A stretch of DNA of 64,000 bases from Thermogemmatispora tikiterensis. GTDB taxonomy: Bacteria > Chloroflexota > Ktedonobacteria > Ktedonobacterales > Ktedonobacteraceae. The notes under the pieces were generated by a model. That model had not been told where the DNA came from. It saw only the letters and a program-made list of their open reading frames with translations, and made no database searches. The stretch covers positions 3,642,671-3,706,670 of the forward strand of contig NZ_MCIF01000002.1 in the NCBI RefSeq assembly GCF_003268475.1. Reading direction: 5' to 3'. Position 1 is the first letter of the stretch. Every line of letters starts with the position of its first letter. The position numbers and the translations under genes were made by a program. Positions 42,980-51,726 of the stretch are shown here, piece by piece.

Positions 42980-44836
42980 CTAATGGAAAATGACGCGATC
43001 CAACACCATTGCAGCGAAGATCATCGCCAGATAGCAATTAGAATACCAGAACAATGTGCGGGCCCAGCGCCGGGAGTGTCTCTCCCAAAGCAGGCGCAGA
43101 GCCATATAAACCAGGATGCCCCCCAGTACCAGCGCTGCCGCCAGGTAGAGGTAGCTCATCGCCCGCATGGCGAAGAGCACCAGGGTCACTGCCAGCAACA
43201 GCAGCGAGTAGAGGAAAATCTGCTTGCGCGTCTCCTGCTCGCCAAAGAGAACCGGAAGCATAGGCACATGGGCCTTCTCGTAGTCTTTCTCGATCAAGAG
43301 CGAGAGGGCCCAGAAGTGGGGCGGTGTCCAGTAGAAAATGATGGCGAAGAGCCAGATCGCTGGCAGCGAGATCGTACCAGTAACCGCCGCCCAGCCGACA
43401 AGGACAGGAACAGCGCCGGCGGCCCCCCCAATGACGATATTCTGCGCCGTGGTGCGTTTCAGCCACATGGTATAGACACCCACATAGAAGAGAATGGCAC
43501 CACAGGCCAACACTGCGCTTAGCAGGTTCACAAAGAGGGCCAGGATCAAGAAAGAGGCCACGCCCAGCGCGAGACCGAAGATCAGGGCCTGGCGTGGCTG
43601 CACGCGCCCGGCGGGAAGAGAGCGCCGCGATGTGCGGGACATGATGCTGTCGATATCGCGGTCGTAGTAACAGTTAATGGCATTGGCGCTGCCCGCTGCC
43701 AGAGCGCCGCCCAGTAAGGTCGCCACTGTCAAGCCCAGTGGGGGCAGGCCCTGGTAGGCGATGGCCATCGCCGCCGCGGTTGTTCCCAGCAACAGCACCG
43801 TCACATGGGGTTTCATCAGGTCGATGTAGCCCGAGAGCGTCTGGCGCAGGGGGCTGACGCTCTCGCGTGCAGCGGCCTCAGCGGCCTCCAGCCGCTCCAG
43901 CTCGGCGCCCTGGGGAGCAGCGCGCAACTGGCGAGCGGCCAAGACGGCCAGGAGGACCAACAGGCCCCAGACGGCGCTTGCCACCGCCAGGTGCAAGCCG
44001 CGCATAAAGGTAGCCGCATCCTGATTGGAAATGCTACCGAAATGCAGCGAGCCACTGCCGAGCAGGGGAATGGTGCCGCCAATCAGGGACTGCAAGACAA
44101 AGAGCAAGGCGGCAGCTACAGCCACGCGAGCCTGTCCGGGGGCGACCTGGCGCCGACGCCAGGCCGTATAGAGGGTCCAGGCCACCACCAGTCCTACAAT
44201 GGTCGCGATCAGGCGGTGGAGGGTATTAATATCTCCGAGGCGCGCCATGCCGGGAAGCGTTTGCCCGCACAGGGGCCAGCTCGTGCAGGCAAAAGTCGCC
44301 CCGCTGCCAACCACGTAGGAGCCGCTCAGCATCAACCCGTAAACCAGTAAGGCCGTTGTCAGCGCCAGGCGCAAGAAACGACGGGTCTGAGCCGGATGCT
44401 CCTGGCTGGGAGAGGGCTGGCCGGCCATCACCGCGATCGTAATCACCGTCGCGAAGATAGCCAGAGCCGTCGCCAGGTGAGCGGTAATAATCTCGGGGGG
44501 CAGCTTCCAAAGCACCGTCAGCCCTCCCAGCACAATCTGCACTACCAGCAGCGCGGGAGCAATCAAAGCAGGGATCAGTACCTGCCGCTCCTTCCGGGCC
44601 CACAGCAGGGCGCAGATGGCCAGGGCTACAATCAAGGCGCTCACAATCGAAGCCGTATAGCGGTGCGACTCCTCAAGCAAGGTACGGATATTGGGGAAGA
44701 CGAAGGGCCGGCCATAGCAGAGTGGCCAGTCCGGGCAGCTCAGGCCGGCGTCGTTGACACGCACCGTTCCCCCCAGTGCCACCAGAAAATATGTGAAACC
44801 AACCGCGACCCATGCGATACGGCGTATAATCTTCAT
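42980..44836 (-). CDS. Fused heme A synthase (CtaA/COX15) - heme O synthase (CtaB)
   Basis: One frame of 618 codons covers two enzymes of heme a formation. The N-terminal half (about 1-310) is COX15/CtaA: multiple helices with GGTVRVNDAGLSCPDWPLCYG, HRYTASIVSAL, a second CTSWPLCG, and HRLIATIVGL; the histidines bind heme. The C-terminal half (about 340-618) is UbiA-type protoheme IX farnesyltransferase: NAINCYYDRDIDSIMSRT with the prenyl-diphosphate Asp motif and YTMWLKRTTAQNIVIGG. The enzymes catalyse sequential steps (heme B to O, then O to A), here in reverse order along the chain. Start ATG 44836; a GTG at 44887 is possible. Linked to SCO by 10 bases. Confidence 0.95.
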   Translation of the reverse strand: MKIIRRIAWVAVGFTYFLVALGGTVRVNDAGLSCPDWPLCYGRPFVFPNIRTLLEESHRYTASIVSALIVALAICALLWARKERQVLIPALIAPALLVVQIVLGGLTVLWKLPPEIITAHLATALAIFATVITIAVMAGQPSPSQEHPAQTRRFLRLALTTALLVYGLMLSGSYVVGSGATFACTSWPLCGQTLPGMARLGDINTLHRLIATIVGLVVAWTLYTAWRRRQVAPGQARVAVAAALLFVLQSLIGGTIPLLGSGSLHFGSISNQDAATFMRGLHLAVASAVWGLLVLLAVLAARQLRAAPQGAELERLEAAEAAARESVSPLRQTLSGYIDLMKPHVTVLLLGTTAAAMAIAYQGLPPLGLTVATLLGGALAAGSANAINCYYDRDIDSIMSRTSRRSLPAGRVQPRQALIFGLALGVASFLILALFVNLLSAVLACGAILFYVGVYTMWLKRTTAQNIVIGGAAGAVPVLVGWAAVTGTISLPAIWLFAIIFYWTPPHFWALSLLIEKDYEKAHVPMLPVLFGEQETRKQIFLYSLLLLAVTLVLFAMRAMSYLYLAAALVLGGILVYMALRLLWERHSRRWARTLFWYSNCYLAMIFAAMVLDRVIFH

Positions 44837-44986
44837 AACAGCTACAGGCTCCCGATCAAGAGTCTCTACAGGTAAATAATAGCCCACTCAGTCCAGTCAG
44901 CTCAGAACACTGTCAGTATTGTCAAACCTGAACCTGATACTGTCCTTACAGGCAAAGAGGCGTACCTTACAGTTACCTGAACGCTG

Positions 44987-45015
44987 TTGTCGCCGCTGCT
45001 TTCCCTTGCTATAGT
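44987..45015 (+). promoter_or_regulatory. Sigma-70-type promoter of ctaG
   Basis: TTGTCG (44987-44992), 17-base spacer, TATAGT (45010-45015), pointing to the CtaG gene 142 bases further. This lies in the divergent region between the leftward ctaA-ctaB gene and the rightward oxidase genes. A leftward TTGACA is also visible near 44925-44920 but without a good -10. Confidence 0.65.
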
Positions 45016-45156
45016 ATCTTAAGAGCAGTTTGGCGGCAGGCGAGCCAAGCACTGTTCGAAATTATCGGACGAAGGGCAGGGCCGAGGAGTAGAGAAGGCC
45101 GAGTCGCTCCTCTGGTTCCCTTCGAGGCTGCAATCAGTGCGCAATGGAGCGGGGCA

Positions 45157-46128
45157 ATGGACTTCTGGCTGAGAGCCTGGCATTTCATCCCTTCTGTAGT
45201 GGTCGGCTGCGTGGCGATTACTGTCCTCTATCTCTACGCCATTGGGCCGCTGCGCAGACAGTACGATCTGGGGCCGCCAGTTCAGCCCAGCCGGGTGATC
45301 GTCTTCCTGCTGGGAGTAGTGATCATCTTTCTGGCCCTGGTCTCGCCACTTGATGAGCTGGGGGATGACTATCTCTTCAGCGCCCATATGGTGCAGCACC
45401 TGCTCATCACCTTGGTGGCTCCGCCGATGATGTTGTGGGGCATACCTGGCTGGCTCCTCACTCCACTACTGCGCAACCGCCTGCTGTTCAGACTGGCCAG
45501 GGTGCTGACCTTACCCGTTGTCACTTTCTTTCTCTTCAACGCAGATATCTTTCTCTGGCACGCGCCGCCGCTCTACGACGCTACCCTTGAGAATGAAGGT
45601 ATCCATGTTCTTGAGCATGTAACCTTTATTGCCTTCAGTTTTCTCTTCTGGTGGCCGGTCTTGAGTCCACTGGAGGGCGAGCTGGGACCGCTGCCTTTGC
45701 CTGGCCAGGTGCTCTATCTCTTCCTCAGTGGCATGCCGATGGTTTTACTGGGGGCTGGATTGACCTTTGTGCCACCGCTCTATGCTCCCTACCTGGCGGC
45801 GCCGCGGATCTGGGGGATCTCAGCGGCCACAGATCAGCAGCTCGGCGGACTGATTATGTGGGTGCCGGCCAATATCCTGGTGATTGTGCTGATGAGTGTC
45901 CTCTTTATTCGCTGGATGCTGGAGCAGGAGCGACGTCAGGAGGAACGCGAGCGTTTGGCCTGGCAGCGAGAAGAGGAAGAGGAGCGGCTGCGAGCGCTTG
46001 AGCAGAGCAGTGGTGAGGCTGGTACTGGCCGCCACAGCGAGGGTGTGAGCGAGAACGAGAGCCGGGGGACGGATGTCAGCCTGTCATCGTCTACCAGGGG
46101 CGAGCGTCCTGGCGAGCAATCGCCTTGA
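45157..46128 (+). CDS. ctaG: Cytochrome c oxidase assembly protein CtaG (caa3 type)
   Basis: Membrane protein of 323 residues with about seven helices (first at about 10-30, last near 240-260). Family features of caa3_CtaG are FSAHMVQHLLITLVAPPMML with its histidines, the FLWHAPPLYDATL block, and the HVLEHVTFIAFSFLFWWPV stretch. The last 60 residues are Arg/Glu-rich and soluble. GGAG lies 7 bases before ATG 45157. It assists maturation of the heme-copper centre and precedes coxB by 380 bases with its own promoter. Confidence 0.9.
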   Translation: MDFWLRAWHFIPSVVVGCVAITVLYLYAIGPLRRQYDLGPPVQPSRVIVFLLGVVIIFLALVSPLDELGDDYLFSAHMVQHLLITLVAPPMMLWGIPGWLLTPLLRNRLLFRLARVLTLPVVTFFLFNADIFLWHAPPLYDATLENEGIHVLEHVTFIAFSFLFWWPVLSPLEGELGPLPLPGQVLYLFLSGMPMVLLGAGLTFVPPLYAPYLAAPRIWGISAATDQQLGGLIMWVPANILVIVLMSVLFIRWMLEQERRQEERERLAWQREEEEERLRALEQSSGEAGTGRHSEGVSENESRGTDVSLSSSTRGERPGEQSP

Positions 46129-46511
46129 CAGCGACCGAAAGCTGACGGGGCGAAGTCTGCCCTGCGGGAGAGCTGCATTCAGGTGGCTGTAAGGTTCCCT
46201 TTCGGTCCTGCAAGTTTCCTGTCAGGGAAGGACGCTAGACTGATCTGCCAGACTGGGCCTGCTCTGTCGCCTTACTTCCGCTGCGCGCGGGGCGCAGGGG
46301 CAAGAGTAAGTCATCGGTTCGCTGGTGCGCCGGCCAGCGGGCCAGTGGCAGTGCGAGATAAGGCCGGCCTCTGACTGGTCAGGCTGGGTCGACAATGAGG
46401 AGGAGGAAAGGCAGGCGAGCGGAGAGGCCCGCGCTCTGGTTGAAGGCTCCCGCGGGGCGGCCCTATAATTATCTAGAGCGCTAATCTGTGTCTAATTGAG
46501 GAGTGCGAGCA
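46129..46511. other. Spacer between ctaG and coxB
   Basis: About 380 bases, no supported gene. It carries the coxB promoter at its right end (46440-46469). Confidence 0.4.
46440..46469 (+). promoter_or_regulatory. Promoter of coxB
   Basis: TTGAAG (46440-46445), an 18-base very GC-rich spacer, and a perfect TATAAT (46464-46469), 43 bases before the GTG start of coxB. Confidence 0.75.
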
Positions 46512-47549
46512 GTGAGGATACCGTTATTTCGAGGGAAAATACGTTGGGGGCTGCTACCCCTGGCGTTGCTCTTATCCTCGCTCCTGTTCGCCGCCTGTGG
46601 CGGCAACCCCTCGATCCTCAACCCGGCGGGGCCGGTCGCCCAGGAGGAGGCCAATCTCTTCTGGTTTATCCTGGGTGTGGCCACCTTTGTCTTTGTGGTT
46701 GTCGAGGGGATTCTGATCTGGTCGATCATTCGCTTCCGCGAGCGTCCGGGGATGCCGACGCCGCGTCAGATTCATGGAAACACGACGCTGGAGATTGTGT
46801 GGACTGTGGCGCCCTCGATCTTCCTCTTCGTGGTGCTGGTCTTTACGATCCGCACGATGTTCCAGGTCGATACCATCCCCACAGGTGGGCAGCAGCTAGA
46901 GGTCACGGCAGTCGGCCATCAGTGGTGGTGGGAGTTTGACTATCCGACCCAGAAGATCATTACCGCTGATGATTTGGTGGTGCCGACAGGGACCGTGGTC
47001 CATGTCAAGCTCTATTCGAACAATGTGATCCATAGCTTCTGGGTTCCCAATCTGACGGGCAAGACCGACGTCGTGCCTGGCCACGACAACGAGAAGTGGT
47101 TTAGCGTCGATAAGCCCGGAACCTACCACGGCCAGTGCGCCGAGTACTGCGGCCTGCAGCATGCCAACATGGCCTTTAATGTGATTGCGCTGCCGCCGGA
47201 CCAGTTTGCAACCTGGGTGAGTGGCCAGCAGCAGGCGGCGGCTAATAATCCGCAGTATGCGCGCGGGCTGGCGCTCTTCAAGTCGAAGGGGTGCACGGCT
47301 TGCCACGGGATCGTAGGGGTCAACCTCAACGATTTCAATACGCAGCCGCAAACGCTGGTCGGCCCCAATCTGACACACTTTGGAAGCCGTGATTTAATCG
47401 CCGGCGGCGTGCTCAAGAATACGCCTGAAAATCTGGCGAAGTGGTTGCATGATCCGCAGGCGGTGAAGCCGGGGAATGATATGCCCAACCTCGGGCTGTC
47501 CCAGTCCGAGATCAATGACCTGGTGGCCTATCTAGAAAGCCTGAAGTAA
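46512..47549 (+). CDS. coxB: Cytochrome c oxidase subunit II with fused cytochrome c domain
   Basis: Protein of 345 residues. A lipoprotein signal ends at LLFAACGG (Cys29 lipidated), two membrane helices follow (about 45-70 and 95-115), then the cupredoxin domain. CuA ligands are visible in NVIHSFWVPNL and CAEYCGLQHANM (C-x3-C-x3-H-x2-M). The tail (about 240-345) is a class I cytochrome c with CTACH and axial Met in NDMPNLG, so this is a caa3-type subunit that accepts electrons by its own heme c. Start: GTG 46512 with GAGGAG 9 bases upstream. It forms the core oxidase with the coxA product. Confidence 0.95.
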   Translation: MRIPLFRGKIRWGLLPLALLLSSLLFAACGGNPSILNPAGPVAQEEANLFWFILGVATFVFVVVEGILIWSIIRFRERPGMPTPRQIHGNTTLEIVWTVAPSIFLFVVLVFTIRTMFQVDTIPTGGQQLEVTAVGHQWWWEFDYPTQKIITADDLVVPTGTVVHVKLYSNNVIHSFWVPNLTGKTDVVPGHDNEKWFSVDKPGTYHGQCAEYCGLQHANMAFNVIALPPDQFATWVSGQQQAAANNPQYARGLALFKSKGCTACHGIVGVNLNDFNTQPQTLVGPNLTHFGSRDLIAGGVLKNTPENLAKWLHDPQAVKPGNDMPNLGLSQSEINDLVAYLESLK

Positions 47550-47568
47550 AACAATAGTAGTATAGAGA

Positions 47569-47589
47569 ATGGCTTTTTCGAAAGGCCAT
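47569..47589 (+). other. UUCG-capped hairpin between coxB and coxA
   Basis: ATGGCTTT-TTCG-AAAGGCCAT forms an 8-bp stem with one bulged G and a UUCG tetraloop, about 20 bases after the coxB stop. There is no T-run, so it may stabilise or process the mRNA, or act as a partial terminator that sets subunit ratios. Confidence 0.5.
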
Positions 47590-47750
47590 CGGGCTGATGA
47601 GCGCCTGGGGGGGCAGTCAGGCTATCAGCCAGGGGTGAGCTGATCAGCCGCTGGGCGATGGCTCTGCCTGCCACCGCTGAGCCTGTCAGGGAGAGGGCTG
47701 GTCTCCCCGGTTTGCCTGCAGGGGCTGATTGGATATTCGGAGGATTTTCC

Positions 47751-49436
47751 ATGGCAACCAGTACCATTGTTGAGCGTCCTGCTCTGGTCCGACAGAAGCG
47801 CTTCAGCGAGACATATATTGGCCAGTGGCTGACGACGACCGATCATAAGAAGATCGGGATCATGTACATGGTCACGGCCTTCTTTTTCTTCGTGGTCGGC
47901 GGGCTGGAGGCATTGCTGATCCGTACTCAGCTAGCGCTGCCGGACGGCAAGGTGCTCGATCCCCAGACCTATAACGAGATCTTTACGATGCATGGCACCA
48001 CGATGATCTTCCTCTTCGTGATGCCGATGTTCACAGGTCTCGGTAACTATGTAGTGCCGCTGATGATCGGGGCGCGTGATATGGCCTTCCCGCGCCTGAA
48101 TGCCTTTGGCTACTGGATTGTACTCTTCGGCGGCCTCTTTCTCCAGTCCAGCTTCTTGTTCCATGCGGCACCAGACGGCGGCTGGTTCGCTTATGCACCT
48201 TTGACTGAGTGCGGCGTGCAAGGGGTGAACTGTATCCCGGCGACGCCCTCGATCAATATGGATTTCTGGGCTTTGGGCGTGCTGCTGCTGGGCATCTCCT
48301 CAATTGCGGGCGCGTTGAACTTTGTGGTGACGATCTTCAAGCTGCGCGCGCCTGGCATGACGATTAACCGCATGCCGCTCTTCGTCTGGATGACGCTGGT
48401 GACGTCCTTCCTGCTGCTTTTTGCTCTGCCCAGCTTGACGGCGGCCTCGGGCTTGCTGCTGCTGGATCGCCATCTGGGCACGCACTTCTATCAGGCGGCC
48501 TTCAATGGTGACCCACTGCTGTGGCAGCATCTCTTCTGGTCCTTCGGCCACCCCGAGGTCTATATTCTGATTCTGCCGGCTTTCGGTATCGTCTCGGAGG
48601 TACTGCCGGTCTTCTCGCGCAAGCCGATCTTTGGCTATACCTTCGTGGCCTGGTCGGGTGTAGCCATCGGTTTCCTGAGCTTTACGGTCTGGGCGCACCA
48701 TATGTTCGCCGTGGGTCTGCCGGTGGTGGCTCAGGCTTTCTTCGCCACGAGCACGACCCTGATCGCTATTCCGACGGCGGTCAAGATTTTCAACTGGTTG
48801 GCGACGCTCTATGGCGGTAAGCTTTCGTTCAAGACGCCGATGCTTTTCGCCCTGGGCTTTGTCGCCATGTTCTTGATCGGCGGCCTTAACGGGGTGGCGC
48901 TGGCGATCGTGCCGTTCGACTATCAGGTGACCGATAGCTACTTTGTGATTGCGCACCTGCACTATGTGCTCTTCGGCGGGGCAGTCTTCGCTATCTTCGC
49001 GGCCATCTTCTACTGGTTCCCGAAGATGACGGGCAGGCTGCTCAATGAGCGCCTGGGCCAGATCCAGTTCTGGCTCATGTTGATCGGGGTGAATGTGACC
49101 TTCTTCCCGATGCATATTCTGGGTCTGCTCGGGATGCCGCGCCGTATCTATACCTACGCTCCCGATCTGGGCTGGAATGAGCTGAATCTGCTGGAGACGG
49201 TCGGCGCCTTTATTATCGCAGCGGCTATCCTGGTCTTCTTGTTCAACTTCGTGACAAGCCTCCGCCAGGGTCAGCCAGCGGGCAGCGACCCCTGGGATGC
49301 CTTCACGCTGGAGTGGGATACGGCTTCTCCGCCGGAGCCATACAACTTTAAGACGATCCCGGTGGTGCGCAGCCGCCGCCCGTTCTATGATAAGAAGAAT
49401 CCGGAGACGGCAGACTGGAAAGTGGCCGTCCATTGA
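47751..49436 (+). CDS. coxA: Cytochrome c oxidase subunit I
   Basis: Core heme-copper subunit of 561 residues with twelve predicted helices. Metal ligands are visible: low-spin heme His in FTMHGTTMIFLFVMP, the CuB His and cross-linked Tyr in SFGHPEVYILILP, the CuB His pair in WAHHMFAVG, and heme His in IAHLHYVLFGGAVF. The YIGQWLTTTDHKKIG opening is typical of A-type oxidases. The start is ATG 47751 with GGAGG 7 bases upstream. It reduces oxygen to water and pumps protons in the cytoplasmic membrane, partnered by CoxB and CoxC encoded on both sides. Confidence 0.97.
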   Translation: MATSTIVERPALVRQKRFSETYIGQWLTTTDHKKIGIMYMVTAFFFFVVGGLEALLIRTQLALPDGKVLDPQTYNEIFTMHGTTMIFLFVMPMFTGLGNYVVPLMIGARDMAFPRLNAFGYWIVLFGGLFLQSSFLFHAAPDGGWFAYAPLTECGVQGVNCIPATPSINMDFWALGVLLLGISSIAGALNFVVTIFKLRAPGMTINRMPLFVWMTLVTSFLLLFALPSLTAASGLLLLDRHLGTHFYQAAFNGDPLLWQHLFWSFGHPEVYILILPAFGIVSEVLPVFSRKPIFGYTFVAWSGVAIGFLSFTVWAHHMFAVGLPVVAQAFFATSTTLIAIPTAVKIFNWLATLYGGKLSFKTPMLFALGFVAMFLIGGLNGVALAIVPFDYQVTDSYFVIAHLHYVLFGGAVFAIFAAIFYWFPKMTGRLLNERLGQIQFWLMLIGVNVTFFPMHILGLLGMPRRIYTYAPDLGWNELNLLETVGAFIIAAAILVFLFNFVTSLRQGQPAGSDPWDAFTLEWDTASPPEPYNFKTIPVVRSRRPFYDKKNPETADWKVAVH

Positions 49437-49615
49437 GGGCAGGGCGCTGGTGAGCGCCTGCGGGTTGTGCCGGCTTCCGACTGGAGTCCGGACTGACCGA
49501 CTGTGCTTCTGGCGGTGCGGTCCGATGGCGGAAGCCGGCGCGCCCCCCGCTGGGGAGGGCTATCTTGCCTGTCTCTGGATGAGCTGGCCCGGCGATCGGA
49601 CGAGAGAGGCATACT

Positions 49616-49996
49616 GTGATTAACGAGGAAGAGCAGAAGGATAGGTCTCCAACTCAGGATGGGGGCCTGCAAGGTCAGGAGGAGGAGAAGAGAGAATCAG
49701 GCAATCCTGGGAGCACCGGGGTGCCGCAACAGCTGCAGAGTGAGAGCGGTGAGACGATGCAGGTGGGGGAGGAGAAGCCGCAACCGGAGACTGCCGAAAA
49801 GACCGGTGATCCGCCCCAGGGTCGTCCGTCTCGCGCGCGGGTTCCGCACAGCCCTCATCCCAGTCTCTGGCCCTTCGTGCTAGCTCTGGCCATTGCGCTG
49901 GTCTGTTTGGGTGTGGTAACTCATCCGGCGGTGCTGGTGGTCGGCGCTTTGCTGATCGTGGTGGCCGCCGTCGGTTGGGGCCTGGAGCGCTATTAG
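49616..49996 (+). CDS. Small membrane protein, putative oxidase subunit IV-like
   Basis: Protein of 126 residues. Residues 1-75 are Glu/Gln/Gly-rich and charged, without a fold. The rest has HPSLWPFVLALAIALVCLG and VLVVGALLIVVAAVGWGLE, two membrane helices, matching the pattern P-x-SxWP...G...GWGLE found also in the BON protein at 41180. Located between coxA and coxC, exactly where small subunit IV genes occur, so it is very likely an oxidase accessory subunit. GTG start at 49616 with GAGAGG upstream; an ATG at 49757 would remove most of the charged region. Confidence 0.65.
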   Translation: MINEEEQKDRSPTQDGGLQGQEEEKRESGNPGSTGVPQQLQSESGETMQVGEEKPQPETAEKTGDPPQGRPSRARVPHSPHPSLWPFVLALAIALVCLGVVTHPAVLVVGALLIVVAAVGWGLERY

Positions 49997-50222
49997 GTGA
50001 AGAGTCGCGGCGCAGCATGGCTTCTTCTTTCGGCTGCTTGATGTGCTCTCGCGTAACGCCTGTGCAGGCATGCGCTGGACGCGCTGTCTATCTACCTATC
50101 GCTGGCCGGTATCTGGCGCTGGCGATCTTGCTCGTGTTGGTTGCATGCCGAGAGGTTGCCAGGCAGCAAGATCACCTCTGTTTAGCTTCTTGGAGAGAGA
50201 ACAGTCAGGAGAATTTCGGGGT

Positions 50223-50840
50223 ATGAGTGTTGCCTATCGCGAGGGGATACCTGCTCTAGAGCAGGTGCATGATGAAGGTGGGCGCAGCCTCGGCTGGTGG
50301 GGCATGATGTTTTTCATCGCCTCGGAGGCTCTGATTTTCGCTAACCTGATAGCCGCCTATCTCTATCTGGAGATTCGCCAGGGTGGCCACGGCTGGCGCC
50401 TGCCTAGTGAGATCTGGTATCCGCTCATCAATACGATCATTCTGCTGGGAAGTAGTGCGCCCATTCACTATATCGCTGCCAGGGGCATCGAGAAGGGTAA
50501 CCAGCGGCGCCTGATCTGGGGCTTGTTGGCTACAATAGTAATGGGTGCTATTTTCCTGGGAGGCCAGGTCTACGAGTATAGCTCGCTCATCAGCGAGGGC
50601 TTCACGCCGCAGAGCCAGCTCTTCGGATCGGCCTTCTTTACGCTCACTGGCTTCCACGGCTTGCATGTGACCGTTGGGCTGATCTTCTTGCTGATCGTCT
50701 TCGTGCGTGCTTTGAACGGTCACTTTACGAAGGAGCGGCATTTCGCTTTCCAGGCCGGCGAGATGTACTGGCACTTCGTTGATGCGGTCTGGATCTTTGT
50801 CTTTAGCATAGTCTACCTGCTCCCACTGTTGCGCGGTTAG
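50223..50840 (+). CDS. coxC: Cytochrome c oxidase subunit III
   Basis: Protein of 205 residues with five helices, the short form lacking the first two. Features include GWWGMMFFIASEALIFANLIAAYL, with the conserved Glu in the helix, GFHGLHVTVGLIFLLI and EMYWHFVDAVWIFVFSIVYL. The start is ATG 50223 (GGAG upstream); a longer frame from 50043 reads Arg/Cys-rich noise. It stabilises subunit I. A strong terminator follows at 50976, ending the oxidase operon. Confidence 0.95.
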   Translation: MSVAYREGIPALEQVHDEGGRSLGWWGMMFFIASEALIFANLIAAYLYLEIRQGGHGWRLPSEIWYPLINTIILLGSSAPIHYIAARGIEKGNQRRLIWGLLATIVMGAIFLGGQVYEYSSLISEGFTPQSQLFGSAFFTLTGFHGLHVTVGLIFLLIVFVRALNGHFTKERHFAFQAGEMYWHFVDAVWIFVFSIVYLLPLLRG

Positions 50841-50975
50841 CCGAGAGTGGCAGACAAGCTGCGACGATGATGCTCGCGGCCTGAGCTGGCTCGCTGGCTG
50901 GCTCATAGAGAGCTGCATCCAGGATCAGACCAGGCCGATCCGAGCGAGACCTCGGCAGCGTTGAGCAGGCTGATG

Positions 50976-51024
50976 AGCAAGGGCGTTCTGGCGACTGGTG
51001 AACCCCGCTGAGAACGCCCTTGCT
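50976..51024 (+). terminator. Terminator of the oxidase operon
   Basis: AGCAAGGGCGTTCT (50976-50989) is the exact reverse complement of AGAACGCCCTTGCT (51011-51024), a 14-bp stem with a 21-base loop, followed by TGTTTG. It lies 135 bases after the coxC stop. Confidence 0.65.
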
Positions 51025-51162
51025 TGTTTGATGCGTAACCCTTCCGATGATGTGATACAATTAGAGACGTGGGACGAAAGAAAGATGCCCGCCCACGATC
51101 GTCTCCCGATCGTTAGCGACGTGCTGATTGGACCGGCGAGCTTTGGAAAGGAATCGCCACTC

Positions 51163-51588
51163 ATGGGAGAGGTTAAGCATAGCGGTAGCCTGTCTTCGCA
51201 CAGCATCGACGCGGGTACGCAATCGCCACGGGCGAGAAAGCGCATTATCCGCAATTGCTCGGTCTGTACTCAGCGCATTCCGCTGGAGGCCATTGCGGTC
51301 ACGGAGCCCGAAGGCGCGCCCGAGCCGCGCCAGTCCTGGGTGTTGTGTCGCGATTGCTATCGTGCTCTGCTCGCTGAGATGAGTCGCTCGCCGGTGCGTT
51401 CACCCCTGCGTCTGCGCATTGCGCTGGGTCTGGTCGCCGCTGAGCGTCGCCCGCCTTCTGCTTCGTCAGCTCCTCATATTCGTCGCTTTGTCCATGATCA
51501 TCGCGCCATTATGTTTATTGCATGGACGCTAATCATTGGCATGCTTTTGCATCTTCTGTTGATTGTGGGGCTGGCCAGTCTGCACTAG
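51163..51588 (+). CDS. Zinc-ribbon protein with C-terminal membrane anchor, unknown function
   Basis: Protein of 141 residues. Two CxxC pairs, CSVCTQRIP and CRDCYRALL, 40 residues apart, form a probable zinc site. A C-terminal hydrophobic helix (MFIAWTLIIGMLLHLLLIVGLA split over about 117-138) anchors it with the ribbon inside the cell. The start is ATG 51163, chosen for the AAGGAATC site; the frame is open further upstream to 50998 but overlaps the terminator hairpin. No family recognised. Confidence 0.6.
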   Translation: MGEVKHSGSLSSHSIDAGTQSPRARKRIIRNCSVCTQRIPLEAIAVTEPEGAPEPRQSWVLCRDCYRALLAEMSRSPVRSPLRLRIALGLVAAERRPPSASSAPHIRRFVHDHRAIMFIAWTLIIGMLLHLLLIVGLASLH

Positions 51589-51649
51589 TCTTCTCTGCTC
51601 GTGCTCTCGCTTCTAGCAGCGACACTGTCCTTCAGGTGGGCAGGCCGTC

Positions 51650-51678
51650 TTGAACCTTGACCGCCTTGCTAGAATATT
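51650..51678 (+). promoter_or_regulatory. Possible promoter of the hybrid sensor regulator
   Basis: TTGAAC (51650-51655), 17 bases, AATATT (51673-51678). The -10 match is only 4 of 6. It would give a leader of about 42 bases to ATG 51727. Confidence 0.35.
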
Positions 51679-51726
51679 CATGAGTACTCATCGATCGTGC
51701 CAGCAATGCGGAAAGGTGTTCGTTTC

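Noticed and set aside
48300-49433. Open frame of 377 codons opposite coxA
   Set aside because: Antisense of a highly conserved gene; charged, His/Arg/Glu-rich composition is typical of the complement of membrane-protein codons.
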